A stretch of 64,000 nt of DNA from Hyphomicrobiales bacterium (GCA_021730985.1 JAKFYI010000030.1:62001-126000); one strand, 5' to 3'; positions 48,618 through 62,388 are shown, counted from the stretch's first letter. Numbers and translations: made by a program. The notes: generated from the letters alone by a model not told the origin.

Positions 48618-50018
48618 CTACATATGAATCGCGCGCTTCGCCACCGCGAGCGCCGCTTCCTTCACCGCCTCGGGCAGCGTCGGATGGGCGTGGCAGGTGC
48701 GCGCGATATCCTCAGACGAGGCACCGAACTCCATCGCCACCGCGGCCTCCGCAATCATGTTGCCGGCATCGGAGCCGACGATGTGGACGCCGAGCACGCG
48801 GTCGGTCTTGGCGTCCGCCAGGATTTTCACGAAGCCATCGGTCTGCTGATTGGCCTTGGCGCGGCCGTTCGCGGTGAACGGAAACTTTCCGGCATTGTAG
48901 GCAATGCCCGCCTCCTTCAACTCGTCCTCGGTCTTGCCGACCGAAGCGATCTCCGGGAACGTGTAGACCACGTTCGGAATCACGTCGTAGTTCACATGAC
49001 CGGCGTGACCCGCGATCAGCTCGGCGGCGGCCATGCCCTCGTCCTCGGCCTTGTGCGCCAGCATGGGGCCCGCGATCACGTCGCCGATCGCGTAGATGCC
49101 CGGCACGCTGGTGGCGTAATGCGCGTCAACCGTGACGCGGCCGCGGTTGTCCTTGGTCACGCCGGCGGCCTCAAGCCCGAGCCCCTCGGTGAACGGCACG
49201 CGGCCGATTGCCACCAGCACCACGTCGGCCTCGATCGTTTCCGCCGCGCCGCCCTTGGCCGGCTCGATCTTGGCCTTCAGCGTCTTGCCGGCCGAATCGA
49301 CGCCGGTGACCTTGCTGCCGAGCTTGAAGACGAGCCCCTGTTTCTCCAGCAGGCGCTGCGACTGGCGGCCGACCTCGCTGTCGAGACCGGGCAGAATGCG
49401 GTCGAGGAATTCCACCACCGTCACCTTGGCTCCAAGGCGCCGCCACACCGAGCCGAGCTCGAGACCGATCACGCCGGCGCCGACCACGAGCAGATGGCCC
49501 GGCACCTGTGGCAAGGCGATCGCCTGATCCGAGGTGACGACGCGCTTGCCGTCGATCTCGATGCCTTTGAGCGGCGCCACCGCCGAACCCGTGGCGATGA
49601 CAATGCTCTTGGTCTCCAGCGTCTGAGTCTTGCCATCGGCCGACGTCACCTCGACCTTGCCGGGAGCCGTAATGCGGCCCACGCCGAACACCGAGTCGAT
49701 CTTGTTCTTTTTGAGCAGGTAATCGACGCCCTTCACGTTGCCGTCGACCGCCTCGTCCTTGAACTTCAGCATGGTCGGCAGATCGAGCTTGGGTGTGCTG
49801 ACGCCGATGCCCATCTTGGCGAACGAGTGCCCGGCCTCCTCGAACATTTCGGAGGCGTGCAGCAGAGCCTTTGAAGGAATGCAGCCGACGTTGAGGCAGG
49901 TGCCGCCGTGGGCGCCGCGCTTTTCCACCACGGCGACCTTCAAGCCGAGTTGCGCCGCGCGGATCGCGCAGACGTAACCGCCGGGACCGGTGCCGATGAC
50001 GATGAGATCGTAGGACAT
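48618..50018 (-). CDS. lpdA: Dihydrolipoyl dehydrogenase (E3)
   Basis: A 466-residue flavoprotein that reoxidises dihydrolipoyl groups with NAD, here as E3 of the 2-oxoglutarate dehydrogenase complex. FAD motif [18 protein letters not shown]; redox disulfide [19 protein letters not shown]-binding [19 protein letters not shown]; second FAD motif [20 protein letters not shown]; dimer-interface catalytic [15 protein letters not shown] with the His-Glu pair. It follows sucB, separated by a 143-bp palindromic element. Confidence 0.98.
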   Translation of the reverse strand: MSYDLIVIGTGPGGYVCAIRAAQLGLKVAVVEKRGAHGGTCLNVGCIPSKALLHASEMFEEAGHSFAKMGIGVSTPKLDLPTMLKFKDEAVDGNVKGVDYLLKKNKIDSVFGVGRITAPGKVEVTSADGKTQTLETKSIVIATGSAVAPLKGIEIDGKRVVTSDQAIALPQVPGHLLVVGAGVIGLELGSVWRRLGAKVTVVEFLDRILPGLDSEVGRQSQRLLEKQGLVFKLGSKVTGVDSAGKTLKAKIEPAKGGAAETIEADVVLVAIGRVPFTEGLGLEAAGVTKDNRGRVTVDAHYATSVPGIYAIGDVIAGPMLAHKAEDEGMAAAELIAGHAGHVNYDVIPNVVYTFPEIASVGKTEDELKEAGIAYNAGKFPFTANGRAKANQQTDGFVKILADAKTDRVLGVHIVGSDAGNMIAEAAVAMEFGASSEDIARTCHAHPTLPEAVKEAALAVAKRAIHM

Positions 50019-50035
50019 GTGTTTACGCTCGCTGC

Positions 50036-50178
50036 TTCTTCACCTCTCCCCGTTGGGGAGAGGTCGATCCGAAGGCGAAGCCTGAGGATCGGGTGAGGGG
50101 GAACAAATCGCCGAGAGATGAGCCCCCTCACCCGCTCGCTTCGCTCGCGACCTCTCCCCAAAGGGGAGAGGTGAAGAA
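50036..50178. repeat. Large palindromic element in the sucB-lpdA spacer
   Basis: Outer arms of 16 nt, TTCTTCACCTCTCCCC (50036-50051) and GGGGAGAGGTGAAGAA (50163-50178), are perfectly complementary. Inside are GGGTGAGGGG/CCCCTCACCC arms and smaller CCCC-GTT-GGGG and CCCC-AAA-GGGG hairpins. The 143-bp unit fills nearly the whole spacer between sucB and lpdA and would fold strongly as RNA on either strand. Confidence 0.88.
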
Positions 50179-50182
50179 AGAA

Positions 50183-51397
50183 TCACAAATCCAAAACAAT
50201 CCGCGCCGGGTCTTCCAGCAATTCCTTGACCCGCACCAGGAACGTCACCGCCTCGCGGCCATCGACGATGCGGTGATCGTAGGACAGCGCGAGATACATC
50301 ATCGGCCGGATTTCGATCTTGCCGCCGATCGCCACCGGCCGCTCCTGGATCTTGTGCATGCCGAGAATGCCGGACTGCGGCGCGTTGAGGATCGGCGTCG
50401 ACATCAGCGAGCCGTACACGCCACCGTTGGTGATCGTGAAGGTGCCGCCCTGCATCTCGTCGATCTTGAGCGCGCCGTCACGGGCTCTCCGGCCGAAATC
50501 GGAAATCGCCTTCTCGATCTGCGAGAGCGAGAGATGGTCGGCGTCGCGCACCACCGGCACGACCAGGCCCTTCTCGGTGCCGACCGCGATGCCAACGTGA
50601 TAGTAGTTCTTGTAGATGAGGTCCGTGCCGTCGATCTCGGCGTTGACCGCGGGGATGTCCTTCAAAGCCTGCACACAGGCCTTCACGAAGAAACCCATGA
50701 AGCCCAGCTTGTTGCCGTGCTTTTTCTCAAACAGATCCTTGTACTGGTTGCGCATCGCCATCACGGCGCTCATGTCGACCTCGTTGAAGGTCGTGAGCAT
50801 GGCGGCGGTGTTCTGCGCATCCTTCAGCCGCCGCGCGATAGTCTGGCGCAGCCGGCTCATCTTCACGCGCTCCTCGCGCGAGGCATCGTCGGCCGGCGAT
50901 GGCGCGCGGACCGCCACCGCGGCGGCCGGAGCCGCAACGGGCGTCGGCGCGGACGCGGCCCGCTCGATCGCCGCCATCATGTCGCCCTTGGTGACGCGGC
51001 CGTCCTTGCCGGAGCCTGCGACAGCGCCGGGATCGACGCCGGTTTCCGTGGCGATGCGGCGCACCGACGGCGCCACCGGCGTGTCCGCTGTTGGAGCGGG
51101 TGCGGCGAGCTTTACCGGCGTCGCAGCCGTCGCGACAGCGGCCGGCTTGGCGGGCGCGCCCGCGCCTTCCTTGATCTGGCCGAGCAGCGCGCCGACCCCG
51201 ACCGTTTCGCCGTCCTTCGCAGCGATCTCCGAGAGCACGCCGGCGGCGGGGGCCGGCACCTCGATGGTCACCTTGTCAGTTTCCAGTTCGACCAGCGGCT
51301 CGTCCACTGCGACGGCTTCGCCGGGCTTCTTGAACCATTTTCCGATGGTGGCCTCGGTGACGGATTCGCCGAGCGTGGGAACGCGAATTTCAGCCAT
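50183..51397 (-). CDS. sucB: Dihydrolipoyllysine succinyltransferase (2-oxoglutarate dehydrogenase E2)
   Basis: A 404-residue E2. The ATG at 51397 gives [20 protein letters not shown]; a longer frame exists but is not conserved. The single lipoyl domain carries Lys42 in [12 protein letters not shown] Pro/Ala-rich linker follows, then the E3-binding domain ([32 protein letters not shown], ~125-165) and the acyltransferase domain with catalytic His in [12 protein letters not shown] near residue 375. It is preceded by a palindromic repeat in the spacer from sucA. Confidence 0.97.
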   Translation of the reverse strand: MAEIRVPTLGESVTEATIGKWFKKPGEAVAVDEPLVELETDKVTIEVPAPAAGVLSEIAAKDGETVGVGALLGQIKEGAGAPAKPAAVATAATPVKLAAPAPTADTPVAPSVRRIATETGVDPGAVAGSGKDGRVTKGDMMAAIERAASAPTPVAAPAAAVAVRAPSPADDASREERVKMSRLRQTIARRLKDAQNTAAMLTTFNEVDMSAVMAMRNQYKDLFEKKHGNKLGFMGFFVKACVQALKDIPAVNAEIDGTDLIYKNYYHVGIAVGTEKGLVVPVVRDADHLSLSQIEKAISDFGRRARDGALKIDEMQGGTFTITNGGVYGSLMSTPILNAPQSGILGMHKIQERPVAIGGKIEIRPMMYLALSYDHRIVDGREAVTFLVRVKELLEDPARIVLDL

Positions 51398-51424
51398 GAC
51401 AATCGCCTTATCGTTTTCACTCAC

Positions 51425-51498
51425 CGTCATCGTCCGCGAAAGCGGACGATCCAGTAACCACCTGCGATTGCTGGGTCCCCGCTTTCGCGGGGACGACA
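51425..51498. repeat. Palindromic REP-like element, family 1, copy C
   Basis: Hairpins ATCGTCCGCGAAAGCGGACGAT and GTCCCCGCTTTCGCGGGGAC flank CCAGTAACCACCTGCGATTG. Ends are CGTCAT and GACGACA. It occupies most of the 108-bp spacer between sucA and sucB. Confidence 0.88.
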
Positions 51499-51505
51499 GT
51501 CGTGA

Positions 51506-54460
51506 CTACCCCAATGCCTCGTCGAGCAATTGCTTCAACTGCTGGAGATGCTTCGACATCTGCCCGACCGCGGTCGAAGCGGAAGCAGGCCGGGTCGCGT
51601 AGCGCGGCCGCTTGTTCTTCGCTTCGATCTGGTTGAGCACCCATTCGAGATAGTGCTCGACGAAGTGCCACGCGCCCATGTTGCGCGGCTCTTCCTGGCA
51701 CCACACGATCTCGGCCTGCTTGAAGCGCGACAACTCGGTCACCAGCGCCTTGGTCGGGAACGGATAGAGCTGCTCGACGCGCAGGATGTACATGTTGTCG
51801 AGGCCGCGCTTCTCGCGTTCTTCGTACAGGTCGTAATAGACCTTGCCGCTGCACAGGATGACGCGGCGGATCTTGTCGTCGGGAACAAGCTTGATCTTCT
51901 CGTTCGGCAGCAACTGCGCGTCGTCCCACAGCACGCGATGGAACGACGTGCCGTCCGTCATTTCGTCGAGTCGCGACACCGCGCGCTTGTGGCGCAGCAG
52001 CGACTTCGGCGTCATCAGGATCAGCGGCTTGCGGATTTCGCGGCGTAGCTGCCGGCGCAGGATGTGGAAGTAGTTCGCAGGCGTCGAGCAGTTGGCAACC
52101 TGCATGTTGTCCTCGGCGCACATCTGCAGGAAGCGCTCGAGCCGCGCGGAGGAATGCTCCGGACCCTGCCCTTCGTAGCCGTGCGGCAACAGGCACACGA
52201 GGCCCGACATGCGAAGCCACTTGCGCTCGCCCGAGGAGATGAACTGGTCGAACAGCACCTGCGCGCCGTTGGCGAAGTCGCCGAACTGCGCCTCCCACAA
52301 GGTCAGCGCGTTCGGCTCGGCCAGCGAATAGCCGTACTCGAAACCGAGCACCGCCTCTTCCGAGAGCATCGAGTTGATGACCTCGAAACGGCCTTGTGTC
52401 GCGGAGAGGTGATTGAGCGAGGTGTGGCGGGCCTCGCTCTCCTGGTCGATCAGCACCGCATGGCGCTGCGAGAACGTGCCGCGCTCGACGTCCTGGCCGG
52501 AGAACCGCACCGGATGGCCTTCGAGCAGCAGCGAGCCCAGCGCCAAAGCCTCGGCGGTGGACCAGTCGATGCCCTCGCCGGTCTCGATCGACTTGGCGCG
52601 CGCGTCGAGGAACCGCTGAATCGTGCGATGGACACGGAAGTCCGGCGGCACCGAGGCGATCTTCTTGCCGATGTCCTTGATCGTATCGACGGCCACGCCC
52701 GTGTTGCCGCGGCGCGGATCGTCCACCGCGCCGGCGCTCTTCATGCCGGCCCAGCGGCCGTCGAGCCAGTCGGCGCTGTTCGGCTTGTAGCCGTTCGACG
52801 CCTCCTGTTCGGCGTCGAGCCGGGCGCGCCAGTCGGCTTTCATCTTCTCGACTTCGCCTTCGGTGACGACACCCTCGCCGATCAGGCGCTTGGAGTAGAT
52901 CTCCAGCGTCGAAGCGTGCGCGCGGATTTTCTTGTACATCAGCGGCTGGGTGAACGACGGCTCGTCGCCCTCGTTGTGACCGAACCGCCGGTAGCAGAAC
53001 ATGTCGATGACGACCGGCTTCTGGAATTTCTGCCGGAACTCGGTCGCGACCTTGGCCGCGTACACCACCGCCTCGGGATCGTCGCCGTTGGCGTGGAAGA
53101 TCGGCGCCTCGATCATCTTGGCGATGTCGGTCGGATACGGCGACGAGCGCGAGTAGCGCGGGTACGTCGTAAAGCCGATCTGGTTGTTGACGATGAAATG
53201 CACCGAGCCGCCGGTGCGGTGACCGCGCAGATCGGACAGGCCGAAGCACTCCGCGATGACGCCCTGACCGGCAAACGCAGCATCGCCGGAGATCAGCAGC
53301 GGCATCACCATGGTGCGGTCTTCGCGCGTCGCGCCATGCTGGTCCTGCTTCGCGCGCACCTTGCCGAGCACCACCGGATTGACGATTTCGAGATGCGACG
53401 GGTTGGCGGTGAGCGACAGATGCACCTGGTTACCGTCGAACTCGCGGTCCGAAGATGCGCCGAGGTGATACTTCACGTCGCCAGAGCCTTCGATCTCGTC
53501 AGGCGACGCCGATCCGCCCTTGAACTCATGGAAGATGGCGCGGTGCGGCTTGCTCATCACCTGCGACAGCACGTTGAGCCGGCCGCGATGCGCCATGCCG
53601 ACGATGATCTCTTTGACGCCGAGCGCGCCACCGCGCTTGATGATCTGTTCCAGCGCCGGGATCATCGACTCGCCGCCGTCGAGGCCGAACCGCTTGGTGC
53701 CGGTGAACTTCAGGTCGCAGAACCGCTCGAAGCCTTCGGCCTCGACCAGCTTGTTGAGGATCGCGCGCTTGCCCTCGCGGGTGAAGGTAATCTCCTTGTC
53801 GCGGCCCTCGATGCGCTCCTGCAACCAGGCCTTCTGGGCCGGGTCGGACATGTGCATGAACTCGACGCCGAGCGTCTGGCAGTAGGTGCGGCGCAGGATC
53901 GCGACGATCTCGCGGATCGAGGCAAACTCCAGGCCGAGCACCTTATCGAGGAAGATCTTGCGGTCCATGTCCGCGTCGGTGAAGCCGTAGGAGCGCGGAT
54001 CGAGCTCCTCCTCGTTCTTCTCCGGCTCGATCTCCAGCGGGTCGAGCTTGGCGTGGAAATGGCCGCGCACGCGGTAGGCGCGGATCAGCATCAGCGCGTG
54101 GATGGCGTCGCGCGTCGCGCGCAACGCGTCGGGCGATGTGAGCTCGACGCCCTTGGCCTGCGCCTTGGCCTTGAGCGTGTCGCCGACCTTTTTCTCGACC
54201 GCACCCCAGTCGCCGGTCAGCGCGGCAATCAGCTCGCTATCGGCATGGGGAAGGTTGGGCCGCTGCCAGGATGGGCCACTGCCGTTCGAGGGGGCGTCCG
54301 AGCCGGAGTCCTTGAGACTCTGGAAGAACGCCTGCCACTCGGCATCGACCGAGCGCGGGTCGGTGGCATAGCGGGCCTGAAGATTTTCGATATAGGTGGC
54401 GTTGCCGCCATAAAGAAACGACGTGTGTGCGAACGCAGCGTTCGCGTCTTGGCGAGACAT
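51506..54460 (-). CDS. sucA: 2-oxoglutarate dehydrogenase E1 component
   Basis: A 984-residue ThDP-dependent decarboxylase of the TCA cycle. The N-terminal E2-binding tail (FLYGGNATYIENLQARYATD) is typical. Further blocks are MAHRGRLNVLSQVMSKPHRA, the ThDP/Mg region SGDAAFAGQGVIAECFGLSD, HFIVNNQIGFTT, the transketolase-like GHPVRFSGQDVERGTFSQRH, and the C-terminal WCQEEPRNMGAWHF. The start is preceded by a 254-bp spacer from sucD that contains a direct repeat (54536-54557), so a separate promoter is possible. Confidence 0.98.
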   Translation of the reverse strand: MSRQDANAAFAHTSFLYGGNATYIENLQARYATDPRSVDAEWQAFFQSLKDSGSDAPSNGSGPSWQRPNLPHADSELIAALTGDWGAVEKKVGDTLKAKAQAKGVELTSPDALRATRDAIHALMLIRAYRVRGHFHAKLDPLEIEPEKNEEELDPRSYGFTDADMDRKIFLDKVLGLEFASIREIVAILRRTYCQTLGVEFMHMSDPAQKAWLQERIEGRDKEITFTREGKRAILNKLVEAEGFERFCDLKFTGTKRFGLDGGESMIPALEQIIKRGGALGVKEIIVGMAHRGRLNVLSQVMSKPHRAIFHEFKGGSASPDEIEGSGDVKYHLGASSDREFDGNQVHLSLTANPSHLEIVNPVVLGKVRAKQDQHGATREDRTMVMPLLISGDAAFAGQGVIAECFGLSDLRGHRTGGSVHFIVNNQIGFTTYPRYSRSSPYPTDIAKMIEAPIFHANGDDPEAVVYAAKVATEFRQKFQKPVVIDMFCYRRFGHNEGDEPSFTQPLMYKKIRAHASTLEIYSKRLIGEGVVTEGEVEKMKADWRARLDAEQEASNGYKPNSADWLDGRWAGMKSAGAVDDPRRGNTGVAVDTIKDIGKKIASVPPDFRVHRTIQRFLDARAKSIETGEGIDWSTAEALALGSLLLEGHPVRFSGQDVERGTFSQRHAVLIDQESEARHTSLNHLSATQGRFEVINSMLSEEAVLGFEYGYSLAEPNALTLWEAQFGDFANGAQVLFDQFISSGERKWLRMSGLVCLLPHGYEGQGPEHSSARLERFLQMCAEDNMQVANCSTPANYFHILRRQLRREIRKPLILMTPKSLLRHKRAVSRLDEMTDGTSFHRVLWDDAQLLPNEKIKLVPDDKIRRVILCSGKVYYDLYEEREKRGLDNMYILRVEQLYPFPTKALVTELSRFKQAEIVWCQEEPRNMGAWHFVEHYLEWVLNQIEAKNKRPRYATRPASASTAVGQMSKHLQQLKQLLDEALG

Positions 54461-54714
54461 GTTGAATCCTTCGGCGAGGCACTGACCTCGGGCCGGCGGC
54501 GCATAGGCAAGAGAGCCCGCAACCTCCGACTGGGAATCTATGACTCAGATCTATGACGCTTGAAAGGCTGCGAAAGACCAAAAGCGCTGATTTCGAACTT
54601 CAGGGCTTTCGCCAGCGGCTACCGATCCGGGTCGGGGACGGTGATAGCTTGATTCCCGCCGAATCCATTGCCGCAATTTTGACCGGGGCCACCGGCCCCG
54701 GCCGGCAGTCCGGG
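54461..54714. other. sucD-sucA spacer with direct repeat and GC-rich hairpin
   Basis: No gene is seen in these 254 bp. Two copies of ATCTATGAC (54536-54544 and 54549-54557, period 13 nt) lie about 80-100 bp upstream of the sucA start. A stem CCGGGGCC/GGCCCCGG lies near the sucD stop (about 54685-54705). The arrangement would fit an internal promoter or operator for sucAB, but no -35/-10 pair is clear. Confidence 0.4.
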
Positions 54715-55599
54715 TCAGCCCCTCAGGACTTCCATCAGCGTCTTGCCGATCCGGGCCGGCGACGGCGAAACCCTGATCCCGGCGGATTCCATCGCTTCGG
54801 TCTTGGACCCCGCATCGCCCTTACCACCGGCGATAATCGCGCCGGCGTGGCCCATCCGCCGTCCGGGAGGGGCGGTGCGGCCGGCAATGAAGCCCACCAT
54901 CGGCTTCTTGCGGCCCTTCTTGGCCTCGTCTTTCAGGAACTGGGCCGCGTCCTCCTCGGAGGCGCCGCCGATTTCCCCGATCATCACAATGGCTTCGGTC
55001 TGCTTGTCGGCCAGGAACAGCTCCAGCCCGTCGATGAAATCCATGCCCTTGACCGGATCGCCGCCGATGCCGAGCGCGGTGGTCTGGCCCAGCCCCTCTG
55101 CTGATGTCTGGAACACCGCCTCGTAGGTCAGCGTGCCGGAGCGCGACACGATGCCGACTTTGCCGGGCTTGAAGATTGACGCTGGCATAATCCCGATCTT
55201 GCAGGCGCCGGCCGTCATCACGCCGGGACAGTTCGGGCCGATCAGCCGCGACTTCGACCCGCACAACGAGCGCTTGATCTTGACCATATCGGCAACCGGA
55301 ATGCCTTCCGTGATGCAGACGATCAGCGCGATCTCCGCCTCGATCGCCTCGGCGATGGCGTCGGCCGCGCCCGGCGGCGGCACATAGATCACCGATGCGT
55401 CGGCGCCGGTTTTTTCCTTCGCCTCCTGCACGGTGTCGAACACCGGCAGGCCGAGATGCGTCGAGCCGCCTTTGCCCGGCGATGTCCCGCCGACCATCTT
55501 GGTCCCGTAGGCGATCGCCTGCTCGGAATGGAAGGTGCCGTTCTTGCCGGTGAAGCCCTGGCAGATGACCTTGGTGTTCTGATCGACGAGGATGCCCAT
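54715..55599 (-). CDS. sucD: Succinyl-CoA synthetase alpha subunit
   Basis: A 294-residue alpha subunit. [20 protein letters not shown] starts the CoA-binding Rossmann fold; [20 protein letters not shown] and the phospho-histidine segment [20 protein letters not shown] follow. It couples succinyl-CoA cleavage to nucleoside triphosphate formation together with SucC. Its start lies one base after the sucC stop. Confidence 0.98.
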   Translation of the reverse strand: MGILVDQNTKVICQGFTGKNGTFHSEQAIAYGTKMVGGTSPGKGGSTHLGLPVFDTVQEAKEKTGADASVIYVPPPGAADAIAEAIEAEIALIVCITEGIPVADMVKIKRSLCGSKSRLIGPNCPGVMTAGACKIGIMPASIFKPGKVGIVSRSGTLTYEAVFQTSAEGLGQTTALGIGGDPVKGMDFIDGLELFLADKQTEAIVMIGEIGGASEEDAAQFLKDEAKKGRKKPMVGFIAGRTAPPGRRMGHAGAIIAGGKGDAGSKTEAMESAGIRVSPSPARIGKTLMEVLRG

Positions 55600-55600
55600 G

Positions 55601-56770
<1,170 letters not shown>

Positions 56771-56828
56771 GCCGCGTCCCCCAATCCCACTTTGCAGCCC
56801 GGGCAAGCAAATCGGCCCGGGACCGAAT

Positions 56829-57998
<1,170 letters not shown>

Positions 57999-60900
57999 TC
58001 AGTGCGGGATGGTCGGTGCGGCGTGGCCGGGTTGCGGAATGGGTTTGGCCTTGGGCTTCAGCTTTTCGCGGGCGCGCTGGAAAACGACGTACAGCAGCGG
58101 GATCAGGAATATGCCGAGGAACGAGGCAGCGATCATGCCGCCGAACACCGCGGTGCCGACGCCGCGCCGGCTGAGCATTCCGGCGCCGGTCGCGATCACC
58201 AGCGGAATGAGTCCGGCGATGAAGGCAAAGCTCGTCATCATCACCGCGCGGAAACGCTCGCGGGCGCCCTCGATCGCGGCGTCCTCGATGCTGAGCCCGT
58301 GCTCACGCCGCTCCTTGGCATACTCCACGATCAGAATGCCGTTCTTGGCGGCGAGCGCGATCAGCACCACAAGACCGATCTGCGCATAGACGTCGTTGGG
58401 CAGCCCAAACAGCAGCAGCGCGGTCATCGATCCGGCGACGCCGACCGACACCGAGAGCAGCACTGGCACCGGGATCGCCGTGCTCTCGTACAAGCCGACC
58501 AAGAACAGGTAGGCGAACACGATGGCCAGCCCGAGGATGACCGTGGTCTTGCCGGCCGCTTCCTTCTCCTGCAGCGCCGTACCGGTCCACTCGAAGCCGT
58601 AGCCGCGCGGCAGCGTCGCCGCGGAAACGCGCTCCATCGCCGCGATCGCATCGCCGGACGAATAACCCGGCCCCGAACCGCCCATCAGCGTGACGCTGCG
58701 GAAGTTGTTGTAACGCACCACCGACTGCGGTCCGAGCACCAGCCGCACGTCGGCGAAGGCGCGCACCGGCACCATCTCGCCCTTCGCGTTGCGCACGTTG
58801 ATGCGATAGATGTCGGCTATGCGCGCGCGCTCGATGGCCTCGCCCTGAATCACCACCTGCCAAGTGCGGCCGAACAGGTTGAAGTCGTTGACATAGGCGC
58901 TGCCCAGAACCGATTGCAGCGCATTGAAGACTTCGGACAGGTCGATGCCGAGCGTCTGAACCTTCTCGCGGTCGATATCGAGATAGAGCTGCGGCGTGCT
59001 GGCACTGTAGGTCGTGAACACGCGGGCCAGCGCCGGATTCTGGTTGGCCGCGAACATCATGCCGCGCGCGACCGCCGCGATTTCGGCGGGCGGCGCGCCG
59101 GTGAGACTCTGGAGTTGATATTCGAAGCCTGAGCCGGTGCCGAGACCGATGATCGGCGGCAGGTTGTAAGCGAACACGATCGCTTCCTGGATCGTCTGAA
59201 ACTGACCCATCAGCCGGCCGATAATGCCGTTGACGCCTTGCGCCGGGTCTTTGCGCTCATCGAACGGCTTGAGCAGCATGATGATCAGTGCGCTGTTGGA
59301 CTTGGTGAGGCCGTCGATCAGGCTGAAGCCGACAACCGAGGTAACACTTTCAACCCCCGGCGTGTTGCGCGCGATTTCCTCGACCCGCTTGACCACCGTC
59401 TCGGTACGCCCGACCGAAGCACCCTCCGGCAATTGCACCTCGGCAAACACGGCGCCCTGGTCCTCGGACGGCAGGAAGCCGGTCGGCGTGACCTTGAAGA
59501 GCCAGCCGGCGCCGGCCATCACCGCGACGAGCACCAGCAGACTGAACATGGCAAGGCGCACCGTCTTGCGGACCACGAGGGTGTAGCCGTCACGCGCCTT
59601 GTCGATGCCGCGCAAAATGTAGCCCAAGACACCGCGCTTGGGTCCGGGATGCGCCCGCAGGAACACAGCGCAAAGTGCGGGCGAAAGCGTCAGCGCGTTG
59701 AGCGCCGAGATGATCATGGACACCGACACCGCAACGGCGAACTGGCGGAACAGCTCGCCGGAAATGCCGGGAATGAATGCCACCGGCACGAACACCGAGA
59801 GCAGCACCAGCGTGATGGCGATGATCGGCGCGGTGATCAGTTGCATGGCGCGGTTCGCTGCTTCCGAGGGCGACAGCGTCGGGTCTTTCTCAAGCTCCGC
59901 CTCGACCGCCTCGACCACAACGATGGCGTCGTCCACGACAATGCCGATCGCCAGCACAAGTGCCAGCAGCGACACCGTGTTGGCCGAATAGCCCAGCGCC
60001 AACATCACCGCGAAGGTGCCGATCAGCGAAACCGGGACGGCCACCAGCGGAATGATCGTGGCCCGCACGTTGCCGAGGAACAGGAACACGACGACCACCA
60101 CCAGAGCGAATGCCTCGAACAGCGTGTGCAGCACGCCCTTGATGCTTTCGCTGACGAAGACCGTGGTGTCGTAGGTGATCTTGTATTGGACCCCGTCCGG
60201 GAACGAGCCCTTGAGCTCGGCCAGCTTTGCCTTCACGGCCTCGGCGGTGGAGAGTGCGTTGCCGCCGGGCGACTGGAACAGGCCCATCACCACGGCAGGG
60301 CTGCCGTCCTGCCGCCCGCGCGATTCCGACAGCCGGGCGGCGAGCTCGACCCGCGCCACGTCGCTGACCTTGACGAACGATCCATCCGGATTGGCGCGCA
60401 CGACGATGCCGCCGAATTCCTCGACGGACGAGAGGCGGCCCTTGGTCTGGATGTTGAGCTGGAACTGCTGGTCGGGCAGCGCCGGTTGCGCGCCGATGCG
60501 TCCGATGGCGGCCTGGATGTTCTGCCGGCCGATGGCGTTGGCAATGTCCTTCGGCGTCAGCCCGAAGCTCGTCAGGCGGTCGGTGTTGAGCCACACCGTC
60601 ATGCTGTAGTCGGACGGCGTGAACAGCGTGACGTCACCGATGCCATTGATTCGCTTGAGCTGGTCGATGATGTTGATGGTGGCGTAATTTGACAGAAAAA
60701 GCTGGTCGTAGCGACCATCCGGCGAATACAGCGCGATCACCTGGAGCAGCGCCGACGACTTTTTCTTGATGCTGACGCCTTGGGCCTTGACCTCGGCGGG
60801 CAATCGCGGCTCGGCAAGGCTCACCCGATTCTGCACCAGCACGTTGTTGATGTCGGGATTGGTCCCGACCGCGAAGGTGACGGTCAGGGTGTAGCTGCCG

Positions 60901-61157
60901 TCGCTGCCACTGGTCGATTTCATGTAAAGCGCGCGATCGACGCCGATCACCTGCGCTTCGATCGGCTGCGCGACGGTCGCCTCCACCACCTCCGCACTGG
61001 CGCCGGCGTAGGTGCCCTTTACTTCGATCTGCGGCGGCACGATCTCGGGGAATTGCGCGATCGGAATCTGGCTGAGCGCGACCAGTCCGGCGAGCGTGAT
61101 GACGATCGAAATGACGGCCGCGAGCCGTGGCCGCGCGATGAAGACCGCGGAGATCAT
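57999..61157 (-). CDS. RND efflux pump inner-membrane transporter (HAE-1, AcrB/MexF-like)
   Basis: A 1052-residue proton-driven exporter with 12 helices and two large periplasmic loops. It starts [20 protein letters not shown]. The proton-relay Asp pair is in [20 protein letters not shown] (TM4); [20 protein letters not shown] and the [20 protein letters not shown] segment are standard for HAE-1 pumps. The gene begins three nt after the adaptor stop. No outer-membrane factor or local regulator gene is adjacent, so it must use a TolC-like protein encoded elsewhere. Confidence 0.96.
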   Translation of the reverse strand: MISAVFIARPRLAAVISIVITLAGLVALSQIPIAQFPEIVPPQIEVKGTYAGASAEVVEATVAQPIEAQVIGVDRALYMKSTSGSDGSYTLTVTFAVGTNPDINNVLVQNRVSLAEPRLPAEVKAQGVSIKKKSSALLQVIALYSPDGRYDQLFLSNYATINIIDQLKRINGIGDVTLFTPSDYSMTVWLNTDRLTSFGLTPKDIANAIGRQNIQAAIGRIGAQPALPDQQFQLNIQTKGRLSSVEEFGGIVVRANPDGSFVKVSDVARVELAARLSESRGRQDGSPAVVMGLFQSPGGNALSTAEAVKAKLAELKGSFPDGVQYKITYDTTVFVSESIKGVLHTLFEAFALVVVVVFLFLGNVRATIIPLVAVPVSLIGTFAVMLALGYSANTVSLLALVLAIGIVVDDAIVVVEAVEAELEKDPTLSPSEAANRAMQLITAPIIAITLVLLSVFVPVAFIPGISGELFRQFAVAVSVSMIISALNALTLSPALCAVFLRAHPGPKRGVLGYILRGIDKARDGYTLVVRKTVRLAMFSLLVLVAVMAGAGWLFKVTPTGFLPSEDQGAVFAEVQLPEGASVGRTETVVKRVEEIARNTPGVESVTSVVGFSLIDGLTKSNSALIIMLLKPFDERKDPAQGVNGIIGRLMGQFQTIQEAIVFAYNLPPIIGLGTGSGFEYQLQSLTGAPPAEIAAVARGMMFAANQNPALARVFTTYSASTPQLYLDIDREKVQTLGIDLSEVFNALQSVLGSAYVNDFNLFGRTWQVVIQGEAIERARIADIYRINVRNAKGEMVPVRAFADVRLVLGPQSVVRYNNFRSVTLMGGSGPGYSSGDAIAAMERVSAATLPRGYGFEWTGTALQEKEAAGKTTVILGLAIVFAYLFLVGLYESTAIPVPVLLSVSVGVAGSMTALLLFGLPNDVYAQIGLVVLIALAAKNGILIVEYAKERREHGLSIEDAAIEGARERFRAVMMTSFAFIAGLIPLVIATGAGMLSRRGVGTAVFGGMIAASFLGIFLIPLLYVVFQRAREKLKPKAKPIPQPGHAAPTIPH

Positions 61158-61160
61158 TGT

Positions 61161-62285
61161 TTAAGCCCCCGGCTTCACTTCGGTCGGACTGACGACCTGG
61201 CCGGGACGAATTCGCTGAATGCCTTCGGTGACGACCCGCTCGCCGGCGGCAAGCCCCTTCTTCAGAATCATGTTGGTGCCGCGCGGACCGCCAAGCTCGA
61301 CACGGCGGACCTGCACCTTGTTTTCCTTGTCGACGACGAGAACGAACGAGCCCGACTGGTCGAGCTGCAAGGCCTGCCCCGGCACCACCAGCGCGGATTC
61401 GACGTTGCCGCCTTCGAGCACGATTGCGACCAACTGTCCGTCAACGAGCGTGCGCTCCAGATTGGGGAATGTCGCACGCACCAGCACGGTGTCGGTGCCC
61501 TGGTTGACGGTGACGTCGAGGAAGTTGAGCTTGCCCGGCTGCGAATAGCGGCTGCCGTCGGCGAGTTGCAGATAGACCACGACCTCGGCGGGATTATTCC
61601 TCTCCTTGCGGTAGGCGAGGATCTCGCGCTGCGTCACCGGGAAACCGACGTAGATCGGATCCTGGCTGACGATGGTCGCCAACGCGCCGGTCGAGGGTCC
61701 GACGAAGTTTCCGACCGCGATGTTGGCGCGGCCGATGCGTCCGGCGATCGGCGCGCGGATATCGGTGTAGCCAAGATTGAGCTGCGCCTTGTCCAGGGTG
61801 GCCTTCTGCGCCAGCACGTTGCCGCGCGCCTCGCCCTGCTTGGCGGTGGCCTCGTCAAGGCGCGCCTGTGCGCCGACGCTTTTCTGAACCAGCTCCTTCT
61901 GGCGGTCGAAATCGACGTCAGCCAGCTTGAGTGAGGCGTCGGCGGTGGCGACGCCGGCCTTGGCCTCATCGACCGCGGCCTGATAGAGGCCCTTCTCGAT
62001 CACGAACAGCAGGTCGCCTTCCTTGACGTCGGCGCCTTCGGTGAACAGACGCTTCTCCAGGAAGCCGTCGACGCGGGCGCGCAGATCCACCTTGGACACC
62101 GCCTCGATCCGGCCGGTGAAGCGGAAGGTCGGGCGGATGTCTTCGGCAATCGCCTGGACCACGGTGACGGCCGGAGGTGGCGGCGCGGGCGCTTGAGCCG
62201 CCTGTTTGCCATCGCCGCATCCGGCCAACAGGGCGAGGACAGCGGGGAACGCGAAGCGCAGACCGCGAACGGAATTGAAAATCAT
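61161..62285 (-). CDS. RND efflux periplasmic adaptor (membrane fusion lipoprotein)
   Basis: A 374-residue membrane fusion protein. The start at 62285 follows GGAGG with good spacing and gives a lipoprotein signal with lipobox LLAGC. Biotinyl-lipoyl halves (FTGRIEAVSKVDLRARVDGF and TDIRAPIAGRIGRANIAVGN), a coiled-coil hairpin between them and a beta-barrel domain are recognisable. It connects the RND transporter to an outer-membrane channel and is in one operon with it. Confidence 0.95.
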   Translation of the reverse strand: MIFNSVRGLRFAFPAVLALLAGCGDGKQAAQAPAPPPPAVTVVQAIAEDIRPTFRFTGRIEAVSKVDLRARVDGFLEKRLFTEGADVKEGDLLFVIEKGLYQAAVDEAKAGVATADASLKLADVDFDRQKELVQKSVGAQARLDEATAKQGEARGNVLAQKATLDKAQLNLGYTDIRAPIAGRIGRANIAVGNFVGPSTGALATIVSQDPIYVGFPVTQREILAYRKERNNPAEVVVYLQLADGSRYSQPGKLNFLDVTVNQGTDTVLVRATFPNLERTLVDGQLVAIVLEGGNVESALVVPGQALQLDQSGSFVLVVDKENKVQVRRVELGGPRGTNMILKKGLAAGERVVTEGIQRIRPGQVVSPTEVKPGA

Positions 62286-62388
62286 CAAAGGCCTCCGAGG
62301 CACGCGTGAGACACGCCTCCAAGTCAGCAAACCGACTGGCCCATCATGGGCCCAAGCTTCGGCTTGGTTCAACCCGGACTTTTGTAGC

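Noticed and set aside
52064..54556. An 830-codon open frame opposite sucA
   Set aside because: Antisense shadow of sucA; composition is Arg/Ala/His-rich and no motif is seen.
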